Assembly (NCBI RefSeq): GCF_910596095.1
Contig: NC_056540.1
Span: 12,021,001 to 12,085,000, forward strand
Length of the DNA: 64,000 nucleotides
Reading direction: 5' to 3'
DNA from: Thunnus maccoyii
Taxonomy: Eukaryota > Chordata > Actinopteri > Scombriformes > Scombridae
Shown: positions 11,292-26,686 of the stretch, piece by piece
How the letters are laid out: the number at the start of each line of letters is the position of its first letter
Numbering within the stretch: the stretch's first letter is position 1
Program-made: the position numbers and the translations under genes
Notes under the pieces: generated by a model
Seen by the model: only the letters and a program-made list of their open reading frames with translations
What the model was told of the DNA's origin: nothing
The model's database searches: none

Positions 11292-14200
11292 ATGGCAGAC
11301 GAGTCAGGGGAAGTAGAAGTAAACACAGCTGCTGAGGATGGCGAAGAAAAACAACAGCAGGATGAGCCCCAAATGTCGGGAGCCGCGACTGACGGCGAGG
11401 CTGGCGACAGCGACGGACAGGGTCGGACCGAGAAGTCGGCTCCGGAGGCGGCTGAAAGCAGCTGGTCGGCTCCCATCCTGTCTCTGGCTCGGAAGGCCAC
11501 GGAGACGATTAGCAGCGGGGTGAGCTACGCTGCTGCCCCGAGAACCCCCGCACAGCCACCCGCTGCGAGCTCCCCGACGGAAAAGGAGCCCGGGAATGAG
11601 CCAAACAACACCGCAAAAAAGCTTCCAGGTAGGCTGTGACTATTACTGACCTTTGGCCCTCAAACTAACTCCCTCAGTTTAATCTAAGTTATAAAACATT
11701 GCACTCAGAGTCCCTCTTAGTGCTTCCTCATGGGCATCAGCTGTCATTACACATGACTTCATGAGCAAAACTGGGATTTTATGGTTTAGTGACCGTGAAA
11801 ATAGACCTATGTGTAGTGTTTATTCTGCATTAAGCCTGCACTGAGTCTCTACTAAGCCTACATCTGTCTGTATGATCTCATGTCAGTGTTTTCTTCCTTG
11901 CATTGCATCCTGTACAGTGCTGCCCCCCAAAGACCCCATGGCAATAGAAAGATCCAACCTCCTCAGCATGATGAAGCTGAGCATCAAGGTATTAATCCAG
12001 TCCTCACTGAGTCTGGGCAGGACGCTGGACTCAGAGTACCCTCCCCTGCAGCAGTTCTTCGTTGTTCTGGAGCATTGCCTCAAACATGGGTTAAAAGGTG
12101 AGACAGCCCATGAAGATGACTTTTTAAAATTTAGATTGATGAATGTGGAACCAATAAGATGGCCTTAAGTTTATTGACATTCTCTACATTCTGTCTTTTC
12201 AGCCAAGAAATCCTTCATCGGTCAGAACAAGTCCATTTGGGGACCTTTAGAACTGGTTGAGAAGTTGTGTCCGGAGTCTGTTAATATTGCCACAAGTGCC
12301 AGAGACCTGCCCGGCATTAAGTATGCTATTGCCAACTGTTTTCCTGTAAACCTGCCATGTAAGGTACATTTGACACATGTTTAACTATTGGCAGTTATTT
12401 TTTCTGTCATTTCCTCTCAGGACCGGTGTGGGGAGAGGAAGGGCTTGGCTACATTTAGCACTCATGCAAAAGAAAGTAGCTGACTATATGAAAGCCCTGC
12501 TGGACCGTAAAGATCTCCTGAGGTTAGTTACAGTGAGCTTAATAACGGGCGTGTTCACATCTTTTTTTCCGCTGCACGTGCTACTTGCAATCACCTCCAT
12601 GTTTGTCTAATCCTAGTGAGTTTTATGACTCTGGAGCGTTGATGATGGAGGAGGAGGGGGCGGTGATGGGCGGACTGCTCGTGGGCCTCAACGTAATTGA
12701 TGCTAATCTTTGTATTAAAGGGGAGGATCTAGATTCTCAGGTGAGTGCTGAATAGGCTCTCTGAGCTTTTACATCTTAGCAGTCACACCTCATCTTCTTT
12801 TTTGTGAATCAAGTTAATCAGGATATATAGTGATGAAATTTATTTCCAATTAGGTGGGAGTCATTGACTTCTCCCTTTACCTGAAAGACCCTGCCAACAG
12901 TGAGACTGCAAAGGAGTGAGTGCTTTAAATTAGCTTTTATTTTATTCTGTCCTTGTTGTGGTCTGAATGGCATCATGATAATTACATACAGACTCACATT
13001 GCACACTACTTTTCTCCCCTCATAGTTTATCTACTCATGCTTTTGTTTTTCCAGTGATAACAAGATGACAGCCATCTTAGACCAGAAGCATTACATTGAG
13101 GAGTTAAATCGTCACCTCAGTGGCACCGTCACCGACCTTCAGGCTAAGATGGACTCTCTAGAGAAGACCAACAGCAAACTTGTAGAGGAGGTCAGAAGGA
13201 CTCTGTGGGAACAGTTGTGTGGTTGTACTTTGGGAATGCAAGTGTTTGGATTGCACCAATCAATCTAAAAAAAGGCATTCCTCTCCAATGTCAACATACT
13301 GTAGCGTCTGTGTGCATTAGGTGTGTTTCACCTGACTGACGAGTAGTGTGTTTCTGTTTCTTTAGCTGACAGCAGCAACTGACAGAATCAACTCTCTGCG
13401 GGAAGAACAGGAACAGCTGAAAAAGGAGAATGAGTCGATCTTGCAGTCCAGCCAGAAAAAGGAAGAGGTCAGAATGCATCTGCAAAAAAGAAAGAGAAAA
13501 ATGCAACTAAAGCACTCCCAAATCTGAAAAATACACATATTGTATGTCGTATTTGCTTTTCCAGGCAGCACTTCAAGACAGCCAGGTGGAGCTGGAGACG
13601 TACAAACAAACTCGACAGGGTCTGGATGAGATGTACAATGTGGTGTGGACGCAGTACAAAGAGGAGAAGCGCATTCGCCAGGTCAGATATCGACAGGCTA
13701 CAGCACTAGAATATAATAACATTCTTGCTTAAAGGGGCGCTCTACAGATTTTACACATGAAGCTCAGTTTACACTACTCAGCCTGTGAAAACATCTTTAT
13801 AGTGTGTTCTGTGGCTCTTTAAGGTAGAATTACAAAGTTTGAAAACATAACCCCTGATGATGTCATCAAGGGTTATCTTGGCTTGGGCTCAAGACCTAAA
13901 ATGTTAAACAGAAAGCTGGCGTTTCAAACTGGAGGTGTGGAGTTTGAAAGAAGTGGGCATTTAAAAAGCAGGGATGGTCTAATGAAGAATGCTGTTAAGT
14001 TAAGGAAAATGTAGGATCCAATGTTTTTGGAGCTAATGTGTGGTATTTAAACATAAGTCAACTACGTCAACATTAGTAGTAATCAATGACTTAAAGTAAG
14101 AAATATCATATTACACTAAATTCATATAATACCAGTATACAAAGACAAGCTTAAATACAAGTATATACAACAGGAATAATATATCAAGAAATTAATTTAC

Positions 14201-16831
14201 AGCATATGTAAAAAAAAAAAAAACCTTTAAATGTGTGAAAAGTTCACATTAATGGGCCTCCACATAAAATAGTTGATCTGTAAAGAAAGTGTCTGCAAGT
14301 GTGTATTGTAACAAACAACCACATCAAATACAAGAGAAGGTGTATCTAACTGTCTGAGATGACTGTACATGAATAAAATCCAATACAGAACAAAAACATA
14401 TGAGGCAACAGAATATACAGAAATACAGGTTAGAAAAAAAAATGCATGATAATCTATCTGATGTGGTTATAAGCAATGGAGAAGAAAAGAACCAGTCAGT
14501 CTAAGATAGTAAAGACAGTCGAGACGCTCTACTTCCTTTAGTTTAGGCAATAAACATTGAACTTTCATTTAGTATTTGGCAACAAAAAAGTCAGTGTTGC
14601 TTCTTGGTGGGGTGAGGCAGAAGAAGCTTTTTGGATAGGTGGTATTATCTGGGATAAAATGAAGTTAAGTCTGTATATTCCATTATTAATCAATAATAAG
14701 AAAAGAAGCCAGCAGTGTGAATTTATCAGTCATTTGGCCTCTCAGATTTTTGTACATAGCGGGGTGGATGCCTGCCAACACAGCATGAGCCCATGTAGTT
14801 TCATTTTAAAAAAAAAGGTCTTGCTACCTTCTGTAGTGATCAGACTACAGAACTAAATTTGACTCACACCTTTTGTATGTGTGCAACGCATGATGTCAGG
14901 AGCTGGAGCGTGAGTTGGAGCTGCAGGTGGGGCTGAAGCAAGAGATGGAGGTGGCCATGAAGCTGCTGGAGAAGGACACGCATGAGAAACAGGACACACT
15001 GGCAGCCCTGCGACTCCAGCTTGACCAAGTCAAGACTCTTAACCTTCAGATGTTCCACAAAGCGCAGGTAGACACGCACGAACACACCTTTCAATTCTCC
15101 GGCGTGCTCGCTGAGACACAACACGCATTTACTCAACCTGTGTTACTCTTGTAAGGACTCTGAACGAGAAGCAGAAAAAAAGCAGGCGGAGGCCGTGCAG
15201 CTTGAGGAGAAGATGAATGAAATGGAGAAGGTCATGATGGAACTAGAGCAGAGGTATGTATTTGTGCATCCGTGAATTTCTGTGCATTAAATGATGTTTA
15301 ATGAATAAATTAATATTCTATATTTGTCTTTTTCTGTGCCACAGACTACAAAACTCAGAGCAGGAGCGCAAAAAGAGCGACCAGTCAGACAAAGACATGA
15401 AGGTTGAGCTGGAGGGAAAAGTGGACGCTTTGCAGAAACAGTTGACTGACCTGGATACACTAAGGTGAGGACATACATAGTTGGGGAATATATATATAAA
15501 TGGGTATATCACAAGTTAAACTAAAGAAACAGAAATCCTCATACAGAATGATAAAATAATGACATTAACTCAAACAAGTCTACCAAAACTGCTATCCAAG
15601 TTAAAAATGCGTTCAAGTTCGTATCAAATAACTCGACTGTCTCTGATTGTTAGTGACGGTTCTTATTTAGATTAAAATTTTAAACACGTACATGACATAC
15701 AGGATTAAATTGTCCTTTTCTCTGCGCTCAGACTGGGTTTGGAAAATGAGCTGCGCACTGAGAGGGAGCAGAGACAAGGCCTGCAGAAAGCTCTCCAAAG
15801 GGAGCAAGACAACAGCGTCGAACTCCGCACACAGCTGCAACAACTCCAGGGCCTGCACACGGTCAGTGTCACACTCGTTTATGTGTGTGGTGCATGTGAT
15901 TTGATCTGTGGAAATTAAGAATATATATAAATGAAAGACAGTCATAAATAACCATTTTAATGAAAGAGCTCTTTAGCGGTTTGGTTAATTTAATCCTGGC
16001 GTACCATCTCACACCTGCTCTCAGATCAGTTAGCATAAATTGTTCCTGGTTGAATATTGTATAAATAACATACAGTATATGGATATTTGTGATGTCATTA
16101 CTGCAGTCCAACTGGCACAACAGCTTCAGCAAAACATCCTTTTAATAGTGTTTCTCTCATACAAAATGAAGTGTTTATTTGTGTGTAATGATGGTGCAGG
16201 AGCTGCAGGATTTGAAGCAGGAGAAGAAGCAGCTACAGCAGACGTGTGAGGAGCAGGAACAGGCGTTACAAGAGATGGGACTTCATCTCAGCCAGTCAGT
16301 ACTTATGATATTGTCCTCTTTTTTTTTTATTGTTGCTAGTCAATACCTTTTCATATCATGATATTTTTGTGTCGTCTTCATCTTTGTCAAAGGTCTAAAC
16401 TCAAGATGGAAGACTTCAAGGAGGTCAACAAAGCCCTGAAGGTAAAATGTGAAAATTTATTCCATATCGTCTAATTGAAAATCCCGAGTGGAAGTTTTAT
16501 CTTATATGTCCGTCGTTCCTTTAAGGGCCACGCTTGGCTGAAAGATGATGAGGCTACACAGTGCAAGCAGTGCCAGAAGGAGTTCTCCATCTCACGCAGA
16601 AAGGTAGGTGCCTGTTTTTATTTGCATTTATATGTAATCTGCATCATCACAGTAACTTCAATAATCAGTGTATGTTTGTGTTTTCAGCACCACTGTAGAA
16701 ACTGCGGAGACATTTACTGCAACAACTGCTCCGGTAACGAGCTGGCCTTACCCTCCTATCCTCGACCCGTGCGGGTGTGCGACATGTGTCACTCCCTCCT
16801 GCTGCAGAGAAGCTCGTCCACGGTTTCCTGA
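11292..16831 (+). CDS. rufy1: RUN and FYVE domain-containing protein 1
   Basis: Early-endosome protein. The RUFY1 family binds PI3P through FYVE and Rab4/Rab14 through its coiled coil, and acts in recycling. Coding exons: 11292-11628, 11918-12097, 12203-12320, 12421-12522, 12617-12740, 12854-12915, 13055-13190, 13366-13467, 13565-13681, 14900-15067, 15156-15253, 15345-15464, 15732-15861, 16200-16294, 16393-16441, 16526-16603, 16688-16831. All phases agree and give 719 residues (human 708). The N-terminal 110 residues are acidic and low-complexity. The RUN domain is about 140-280. Long heptad coiled coils cover about 315-645. The FYVE finger at 647-706 has all eight zinc cysteines (659, 662, 675, 678, 683, 686, 703, 706), the RRKHHCR motif at 670-676 and RVCDMC near the end. 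The ATG at 11292 is the first in frame. Exon 10 follows a 1.2-kb intron. Confidence 0.96.
13682..14899 (+). other. rufy1 intron 9, repeat-like sequence
   Basis: The largest rufy1 intron. It starts with a block at about 13733-14030 (ttaaaggggcgctctacag...) that has the look of a fish interspersed repeat, but I could not find its other end. The rest is AT-rich with no exon-like content. Confidence 0.4.
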
Positions 16832-17580
16832 CACCTACAAGCTTACGCAGTATTTCTACTGAAGCTTTCTAACACTGCACATACTCACCCACTATGATTT
16901 TTAACTACATATGTTTAAAAAAAAAAAGTCATCAAATCTTAGGGAAATGTGATTTGGTGTTCCATTTCCACAGTTACCTGAAATTCAGGAACATTAGTAC
17001 ATATGCATTACATAATGGGCCGCCTTTTTAACACTGATGGGATGAGCTATTACAGTTTATGCAGACTTTGTGTTGTAGAGACTTGACTTTGCATAGAAGT
17101 TGAAATGGTTTGGGCTGTTTGTGATCAATATTTCATTGTGATTTTGTGCAGCAGGGCTGGAAAAACATGAGTTTGGTACTCACTTAATACACTGATTATT
17201 TTAATGTGTGTCGTTTTTCTAATTAAAACGTTGAATATAGATTACGTTGAGGTCCCATCAAGGTCACAGTTGGTTTTCAGCTTTTTGTTGAAGAAAATCT
17301 GTGTTTATAGAGAACACGTGTACTTCATTTGATATTGTTCAACTTGTCATGCACCTGCTCTGTAACAGACTACGGGCCCGGCTGGATTCATGCAAAATTA
17401 TTGTATAAATGACTAGAATGTTAACAAATCAAACTATTTTAGAATGTATTATAACAACGGGGTTTTGCGGATTGTGTCAGCTGCTACAAAGCCGTTTTCT
17501 TAAGTCATTTGGGCATGGTGACCAAAAGTTTTATATCTAGATATTTGATAAATGAATAAAGCCTCCTGTTTTGCAATGTT
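16832..17580 (+). other. rufy1: rufy1 3'UTR with poly(A) signal
   Basis: AT-rich untranslated tail. A canonical AATAAA at 17555-17560 is followed by a T/GT-rich stretch, so cleavage is expected about 10-25 nt later, around 17570-17585. An oligo-A run lies at 16918-16928. Confidence 0.7.
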
Positions 17581-17589
17581 TGTTTCAAT

Positions 17590-18292
17590 TAGATATTCCA
17601 GACTAGTTTATTCACTTTGTGCACAGGAAATACAAATAGCATTTGAAGCAGTAGAAACCTTCATGTCAGCAGTTTTGATATTCAGTTGCCCTTGATATAG
17701 CCCTCATCAAGAAAAACTGCCCTATCAACAGTCACACCTTAACAAAACATGCTCTGAATATGTGAAGTCTCAAATTCAGATTAACATTTCAACTGGAAAT
17801 AAAAAAAAGGCTGATCACTACATATAAAGGTGAAACAAGGTCTAAACAGAGGATACCAGACATTTTCGGGTTTTTTTTTTGTTCATGCACTCAGACATTG
17901 AAACTAGTGTTAAAGCCACCAGCACAGGATGAATTAACCTTGAGGAAACAGCCAGGTGTCTGGAGAACGAGAACACAAAAAAACGGCACACTTCCCGGTA
18001 ATGAAAATTTAAAGCACGGTTCCTGTGATGTGTCAAATCTGTGAGGAATGGGGAAGACAAACAGCGCTTCTCTCTGACACTTGTGATACCAGACGATCTC
18101 ATTTCTCTCTGAAGATCATCCACTTTAAAAAAAATTACAAACCCTACCCCTCATTATTTTTTCAAAACAACCTCACCTGACCCTACCCTATGTTTACTAG
18201 GTGAGACTTACATTTCCAGTCCTTCCAGCAAAATGCTGAGTTAAAAAAACACATAAGGGAACACAAAAAAAAGAAAAGGAAAAAAAAAAAAT
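17590..18292 (-). other. hnrnph1: hnrnph1 3'UTR with poly(A) signal
   Basis: Minus-strand untranslated tail after the stop at 18293. AATAAA on the minus strand lies at 17612-17607, only about 50 bp from the opposing rufy1 signal. An A-rich tract near 18265-18290 (T-rich on the transcript) follows the stop. Confidence 0.6.
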
Positions 18293-22379
<4,087 letters not shown>

Positions 22380-22393
22380 GACTGGTCACAATC

Positions 22394-23668
22394 CTTTGAA
22401 GAAAAATGTTACACTATTATTCAGTTTTTAAGTATACTACTAAACAGATAATACATCAAACTCAAAACAGCAGTAGTGGTGGTCAATATGTTTATAGTCT
22501 ATCATGGTGTATTCAATTATTATCACAGTGTAATTATTTACAAAGGAAGCTTTAATAGATAAAATAACCATATGAGAATGTCTGCTTGTGATTAATGCAG
22601 TGAGTAAATACCATAAAAAGAAGGGTTCTTTAATCACATTGATGTTAATATTTTAGAAGTCCAAATGATGCCAAAAGACAGTCACGCTCATTGATTAGTC
22701 TAAAACAATCAGAGATTTTAAAAAGGATAGCTAGCTACCTAAGTATGTACCCCACAGAAACAGTGAATCCCAACTAACACTAAGAGCAAATTCTGATATA
22801 CAGATTCACTGTATCTCACAGCAAATACCAAGAACAATGTAAATCTCATACCACATCAGTTAAATTGGCTGGACTTATTATTCACTTGGACTACAACACC
22901 ACTTTATTTGCACTACACGTTTATATGCCATGTGCTAAATGAAGGATCATCATCTGGTTACTTTCTAAAGAGCGAAAAAGACTCCAAAGGGTCACAGTGT
23001 TCTTTGGGCTCCAGTTGCAGCATGGACGTAGCGTTAATTAACCTAGATGTGAATTAAGTTAGCTAGTTGGCAGTGCCATCTTGAGGCCGTTTGTTACAGC
23101 CAAGTGGTGGGTACCAAATCACAAATTTCAAATGGTTTAGCACGTCTCTGCTAATCAGAGTAATGTTAGAAACAGATACAAGACGCAAATACATTGCTAT
23201 AATCATCCGATTTCCAGGTCTTATTTCCAACTTTAAGTTAGGACGGACGACCACTTCACAAAAAGCGCCAACCGGGAGTCCTTAACGGTTAACTACCGTC
23301 AGCTAACGTTAGCGACACAACGTCCAACTACTCTTGTTCGACACTATTTCGGGTGTTAAGGCGTTTTGGTGTTCGCTTAAACCACATTATGAGTCATTAA
23401 TTAAGGCCATCGTTTATTTTACACAGCGTGCGTGGCCTTCCGCACATTCACTACCGCACCCAGACACAAGAACAAAAGCGGCCCTCTCAGCCTGCGCCAT
23501 GTTATTAGCGCTACCCGTTAGCTTACAGGTTAGCATCTGCTAACTAACGGTAGTGTGATATAATTAGATTTATCTGCTGGTAGCTGCTATTGTGGCATGA
23601 AAGTTAGCACGTTTACTATTGTGTTTTTAGTAAGCAAAGTTAAACGTTAGCAGAAATTATCCATTTAC
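22394..23668 (-). other. hnrnph1 5'UTR intron
   Basis: AT-rich intron between the presumed non-coding first exon and the ATG exon. It contains several GTTAGC-like units near 23290-23560, a motif frequent in fish DNA. No other gene is seen inside it. Confidence 0.4.
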
Positions 23669-24130
23669 CTGATACAATCGTGGATACAACACGCCGGAGT
23701 ATGTATGACCAGACCTGCGTGATGCAGCTGAAACCTTGTACTGTGTTGCCAGAGCTGCTTAGCCCATCCCCCCTTTTCAACAACTACAAAACGACGTACT
23801 TAATTATTGCCTCTGTTCGACGCTGCTCCACACTCACGTTATTCAACACGACAAAACATTTAAATACATTTGTAACCAACATCATTACCACGCTGTTTTC
23901 AATTTTATCGAGATTCAAGAATGGTAAATTTTCTAAATTTGCTGTAATATCTTAAAATTGACAGGAAAAGGTGGGTTTTATACGTACCTGGCAACCCTAT
24001 CCGAATAACCAGGCGCCCACGACACTGCCTGCGTCCACGCCCAAAAACGATGACGTTGTCGCCCCAGGCCCTGGCTGACCGGGGCCGGGAGGCATCTGTT
24101 GGCCTAAAATCCAAGTAAACCTGTTTACAG
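23669..24130 (-). promoter_or_regulatory. hnrnph1: hnrnph1 non-coding first exon and promoter region
   Basis: A good minus-strand donor (CAG|GTAAAT, exon edge at 23669) pairs in logic with the acceptor just upstream of the ATG exon (22393-22395), giving a 5'UTR intron of about 1.3 kb. The transcription start is not visible; no TATA is evident. The CpG content rises around 23990-24100. Exact limits are uncertain. Confidence 0.4.
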
Positions 24131-24139
24131 TGGTCAGTT

Positions 24140-26500
24140 AAGTTGCAATGCATTTCAATTTTTTAAGGTAGCGTGTACTTCACAGGCCGCTTGTCACAAC
24201 GAAGCCAAACGGACCTTATGCTTATCAAAGCCAACTCAAAACATCTCAAAACATAATGACACTACCCCATTTATCAAGCTCATTTGGCAGATATTAGGGG
24301 GTTTTATGATACCTGGTTAACCTGGTTAACAGATATTAATTTAGGTAGACTGCAAGACTTTGCTGATGATTTTGATATGACTACGACTGGAGAATCACAT
24401 GTTTAATATTTGGACAGAAGAAGTAAACAAGAACCATGCTCAGTCCTTACAACAACCAATCCAATCAACGATCCAAGGTGTTGATTCAGGAAAACTACAT
24501 TTGCCCTTCCCTCAACAACTGGACATGTGCCTTTGAGCAAGGCACTGTAGATTCCCCCACCCTTTTTTAGCTATTTAATGGCCAACAGCAGTAAACAATA
24601 ATAGTGACCTGCTGCCAGGTTGAAATTTGTCTATCTGTTAAAGGTGGAAAGTTACCAATGACATGTTCATTTACAATTTTAAGGTACTCTTTACTTACTT
24701 TGAGTGTTTCTCTTTTGTGCTTTTTTGTATTCTTCTAATAAACACCCTCTAAGTAGAGCAGTTCACTCTACTGCATTTATCTGATTGCTTGCTAGTTAAA
24801 TCGCCTAAATTCGTAAAATTTGATGCATTCCCCTATACTGAATTACAAAAGAGTTTATGGTTTAACTTCACACTGCCCAGGGCATTTATAGCATCACAGT
24901 ACTGCTTAATTTCTATTCATGAATTAACAGTTTCAAATTCTAAAACCGTCATAAGTAGATTTACCTATAGCCAATATATACTTTGCTTAACTTTTTAATG
25001 TAAGAGTTACACTTTTACTGGTTTATTTTATACTGCAGTATGGCTGCTTATTATGTAAGTGCTTTAGTGAAAGATCCAAGTAAATCTTCCAATGCTGGTA
25101 TATGTATGAATATCAACCCTAATGTGTGAACATTCATGTTCCTTCTCAGTATCAAACTAATTTGCTACACCATACTGAAAAAAGCAGGAGCTATCGCCCC
25201 TGTCCTCCCTTCCTTGTGTATTATGTCTCACAGAATTCGGCTGCCAATTAATCATTAAAACACATTGCCTATTTCCTGAAAGCAAACTACACACCAGAAA
25301 GTTTTACAATCAGATCAAATATTGTTCATGCATAGACAATCGCAACCAAAAAGGGTTCCATTATTGAACTATACCTCTTTGTGCCATTCTTCCTTGATAA
25401 ATAAATAAGTAAAATAGATTATAGTGAAGTCTTTTAAATGTGTGGATACTCTCAAATTGGTTTTTGAACGAGAGAGCCAAAGTTCATATACCTCTGTGGC
25501 TTAAATATGAACTTCTTGTTTTTTGGGGTTGATGTGTGACTTTGTGTCTATTATTATCTATCACCTAACACACAATAATGAAATACGTAATAGGTTAATG
25601 GAAGTCATGGGGTTGCTTGTTCTGCAGAAAAGCATCTATATGATCACATTCTTCATTATAAATCCATTATAATTTTGTCATTCTGTTTGTCCATGCTGTG
25701 TTTCTGTAATTTGTGTTCTATTCAGTACACACAACATCTATTACATGTCTGTCCATCCTGGGAGAGGGATCCCTCCTCTGTTGCTCTTCCTGAGGTTTCT
25801 TCCATTTTTTTTTCTCTGTTAAAGGGGTTTTTTAGGGTGTTTTTCCTCATTCAGTCAAGGGTCTAAGGACAGAGGATGTTGTATTGCTTTACAGATTGTA
25901 AAACCCCCTGAGGCAAATTTGTGATATTGGGGTATACAAATAACATTGACTTGACTGTACATATGAAAGAGTTCATTTGAAATGCGAAGTATGATTATAA
26001 TTGTGTAATTGTTTTTTTTTCTTGTTTTTTTCTCTATGTGTATTTTGCCTCATATCCTTGACTCCTACAAATATCCTCTCATGTTTTTTCTATTTCTGAT
26101 CTTATTTTTTATGTTCACAAAAACATTAAAGTTGCAGCATAATGTAATTTGTGAGGTCCTGTTTTATATAGATATTGATTATGCCATTTAAAATCACATT
26201 AAAGGAGTAATAAAAATTTACAGCTGATATCAGTACTCTCTCTTACTGTAGTTACTGTATTTATGTGATTTCCCAATAAGAGTTGACATGAACTAGTGCA
26301 GCTATAGCTACACTGAAGTTGGCCTACCATGTCATGTCTTGACGTTCGTTCTACAGCCTCGTGATATTGGTAAACCTAACATGACGTTGCGGTCTCCTGT
26401 TTGACAAGCATTGATTTAAACCAATTGAAAATAGAGCTTTTTTCTGGTAAACCAATAGGATCGCCAGGATTCCCCCATAGAGGCGGTCTTTCTGAGAAAC
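24140..26500. other. intergenic region between hnrnph1 and ankhd1
   Basis: The two genes are divergent with about 2.5 kb between their 5' ends. Apart from the retroposon-like tail at 25668-25955, I see AT-rich sequence without supportable exons. Confidence 0.5.
25668..25955 (+). mobile_element. retroposon-type 3' tail repeat
   Basis: A sequence type very common in teleost genomes: a 'cctgggagagggatccctcctctgttgctcttcctgaggtttcttcc'-like core, then a gtttttcctcat segment, and an end resembling 'gcaaatttgtgatattgggntatanaaata' with a short attgacttgac tail. I recognise it as the 3' tail of a non-LTR-type element but do not assign a family. It is 5'-truncated and non-coding. Confidence 0.5.
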
Positions 26501-26686
26501 AGTGCGTATCGGGTTAGGTTGCTAGAAAGTTAATGGCTGGGGGAAAGAGATCCTCCTCAACCCTCGCTTCGGGAGAGTTTCTGGATTCCCTGAAGTAAAA
26601 TAACGCAAATATCCTAAAAGAAAGAGCCTGGACGGACGTTTAAGTCAACAAGTAGCTCGTTAACACACGTTATCGTGAACATAAGT
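26501..26686 (+). promoter_or_regulatory. ankhd1: ankhd1 5' region / presumed 5'UTR
   Basis: GC content rises sharply from about 26,460 into exon 1. No TATA box is evident. The transcription start is not determinable from sequence alone. Confidence 0.35.
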
